Below, piece by piece: positions 4,094-5,578 of a DNA stretch of 5,578 nucleotides. Origin of the DNA: an uncultured Litorilinea sp. GTDB taxonomy: Bacteria; Chloroflexota; Anaerolineae; Caldilineales; Caldilineaceae. The notes under the pieces were generated by a model. The model made no database searches, had not been told where the DNA came from, and saw nothing but the letters and a program-made list of their open reading frames with translations. The stretch spans positions 1 to 5,578 of the forward strand of contig CAMPHP010000260.1 in the NCBI GenBank assembly GCA_946885925.1, given 5' to 3'. A program made the position numbers and the translations under genes. Within the stretch, counting starts at the first letter, position 1. Each line of letters begins with the position of its first letter.

Positions 4094-5578
4094 TTAATCC
4101 CAGGGCAATAACATTGACGGAGCATTCGCATACCGTGCCATCTTCAGCGTAATCCGCCCCCCACAGCCAGGCTCCAGCCGCACCGTACACCAAGTGCCAT
4201 TTACGTCTAGCGGCGTATCACCAATCTGAGCCGTGAGAATCTGATGCTCCCCATACCCACCGCCCTGGATCACAACACTGCGCGGCTCTGTCTGGTTAAG
4301 GTTCACCAGGTTGATCACCGTCTCGTCCGCGGTCATCGTCTCTACCAACGCCGCCACATCCTCTGGAATGCCTGCGCGCCGCTGCACCGGGTCAAAATAG
4401 CGCACCCGTGCTTGCAGCGGAAACGCATTGATGCCAGTGGGCAGCCCACCCCACATCAGTTGGATCAATGTCCCTGCTGTGGCGGGGTTATAGTGATTCG
4501 GATTATCCGATAAGCGCGTATCGAGCGTAAGCGTATCCTTGGTAACGCCACCCTCCACCTTGCGCCGGATCGTCTCAAAGTCCTTGCTCAGTGCCGTAAC
4601 GGGATACTCTGGGTTCTCACCATTCAAAAACTGTACCCACGGGTGATTCTTCACCCGCTCGCGATCTTTCTCGCGCAACGACCAATAGTAAAGATCTAAT
4701 GCCCCATACGAATAGGGTTCTGGTGTAAAGTGATACCACCCATTGTCACCGTACATATGGGGATACACAGTCACACCATCCTCCAGCTTGGCCTGCGCGT
4801 TGATCTGATCGATCATTGCGCCCCATTTATCAACGTAGCGCATATCACCCGAAGCAATGATCGCATTGCCAAAGCCGCGATAGCCCCACCATGCCAGATT
4901 GCGATGCGCCAATTCGCCCGTTTGGGGAACCACCACAGTGAATCCCCAACCATAGACACCCCCATACCACTTGCCATCGCATTCGCCGCCAATCGTGCCA
5001 TCCAACCCAATGTTCGAGGGGATAATGCCACCATTGGCATCCATGCGATCTACCCAGGCATCACAATACCCGATCAACCACTCTCGATACTTCTCTTCAC
5101 CTGTCAACATATAGGCATTGAGCACGAGACTCGTCGCGCCCATGTTCACCGGGCTATCGCCTGCTACATCGTTGTAATCTTTGAAATGGGCCACCATCTC
5201 TTCATAATTGCGCTCGCCATGCAGCAGCACAAAGCGATTTTCCGTCTCAATTGGATCACCTGCCCAATCCAACCCGGTGGCCTTGCGTAGCATCGGCCCG
5301 CGGCTCCCGTTGAACATGCTGCGGATTAACCGGAGTTTCGGATCATAATTGGGTGCACCCGGATCTTCATCCATATAAAACCCAGCAAAACGGCGCACCC
5401 GCTTCTCAAAGTTCATGGCATAGGGATTCGACAATCCTAACAAATTAAAGACCGACATCGATTCGCCATTGTGCAGCCAGTCGCATATGGTGGGAAACTC
5501 TTTGTAGTACATGCCATCGCGTGCAAAAGGCACATCTGTCGTCTTGGCCTCGGTATACTGGCGCACATGCCCTTCCCA
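4094..5578 (-). CDS. Uncharacterised large protein, helical-toroid-like core plus C-terminal beta domain, N-terminus beyond the window
   Basis: The visible 494 residues run off the right edge. Codons upstream of the in-frame GTG at 5566 (W-E-G-H) stay open and look like protein, so that GTG is unlikely to be the start and the gene is 5'-partial. Numbering here starts at the edge. The segment is rich in Trp, Tyr and Gly: MYYKEFP (23-29), CDWLHNGE (32-39), DSPVNMGATSLVLNAYMLTGEEKYREW (within 141-167), KWYGGVYGWGF (203-213), NLAWWGYRGFGNAI (227-240) and WYHFTPEPYSYGALDLYYW (281-299). Repeated helix pairs of this type suggest an (alpha/alpha) toroid such as in glycosidases, lyases or heparinase-like enzymes. 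From about 415 the sequence turns beta-rich (VINLVNLNQTEP, SVVIQGGGYGEHQ), ending LKMARYANAPSMLLPWD, consistent with a C-terminal beta-sandwich. I do not recognise a named family or a catalytic motif. A carbohydrate-active role is an inference from composition and neighbours. It is upstream of, and perhaps cotranscribed with, the DSD1-like gene. Confidence 0.8.
   Translation of the reverse strand, partial: WEGHVRQYTEAKTTDVPFARDGMYYKEFPTICDWLHNGESMSVFNLLGLSNPYAMNFEKRVRRFAGFYMDEDPGAPNYDPKLRLIRSMFNGSRGPMLRKATGLDWAGDPIETENRFVLLHGERNYEEMVAHFKDYNDVAGDSPVNMGATSLVLNAYMLTGEEKYREWLIGYCDAWVDRMDANGGIIPSNIGLDGTIGGECDGKWYGGVYGWGFTVVVPQTGELAHRNLAWWGYRGFGNAIIASGDMRYVDKWGAMIDQINAQAKLEDGVTVYPHMYGDNGWYHFTPEPYSYGALDLYYWSLREKDRERVKNHPWVQFLNGENPEYPVTALSKDFETIRRKVEGGVTKDTLTLDTRLSDNPNHYNPATAGTLIQLMWGGLPTGINAFPLQARVRYFDPVQRRAGIPEDVAALVETMTADETVINLVNLNQTEPRSVVIQGGGYGEHQILTAQIGDTPLDVNGTWCTVRLEPGCGGRITLKMARYANAPSMLLPWD

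Noticed and set aside
4730..5290. 186-codon plus-strand open frame opposite the large protein
   Set aside because: It is antisense to a clearly coding region and resembles no protein family; long antisense open frames are expected at this base composition.

Overview
The window reads as an accessory catabolic locus of a free-living heterotrophic bacterium. It holds five protein genes in two convergent groups, with no RNA genes, mobile elements or CRISPR arrays. Base composition is moderately GC-rich by eye, genes are tightly packed, and recognisable Shine-Dalgarno sites precede most starts. The mix of families (Ldh_2 oxidoreductase, amidohydrolase-2, DSD1/D-threonine-aldolase-like protein and a large aromatic-rich uncharacterised protein) is one I associate with Chloroflexota, Planctomycetota or Poribacteria-like environmental genomes. 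That placement is a guess; nothing in the window fixes the taxon.

Left half, plus strand: a probable extended -10 promoter (36-44) overlaps a small palindrome resembling a GntR/FadR-type operator. It leads into a GTG-started malate/L-lactate dehydrogenase-family (Ldh_2) enzyme (109-1152). Fifteen bases later comes a small cytoplasmic beta-propeller protein (1168-1878). The convergent gap (1879-2051) holds two hairpins: a long nested one just after the propeller gene, and a stem followed by a T-run on the minus strand, which is a classic terminator for the opposing genes.

Right half, minus strand, in order of transcription: a large protein entering from the right edge and therefore missing its N-terminus (5578-4094), with a predicted helical-toroid-like core and a C-terminal beta domain; a 125-base gap with a possible promoter and an inverted repeat; a DSD1/D-threonine-aldolase-like PLP enzyme (3968-2907); and an amidohydrolase-2 protein (2897-2052). 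The last start lies only nine bases past the previous stop, and its ribosome binding site overlaps that stop codon.

How they may work together (inference): the large protein may act on a glycan or related polymer. The amidohydrolase resembles sugar lactonases, the Ldh_2 enzyme would oxidise or reduce a 2-hydroxy/2-keto acid or imine, and the DSD1-like enzyme would cleave or dehydrate a D-beta-hydroxy amino acid. The propeller could be a lactonase or binding partner. The set fits breakdown of a sugar acid or modified sugar, but no substrate can be read from the sequence. The most notable details are the Asp-to-Gly change at the beta-8 position of the amidohydrolase, the uncharacterised large protein, the repeated histidines in the mini-propeller, and the nested hairpin.
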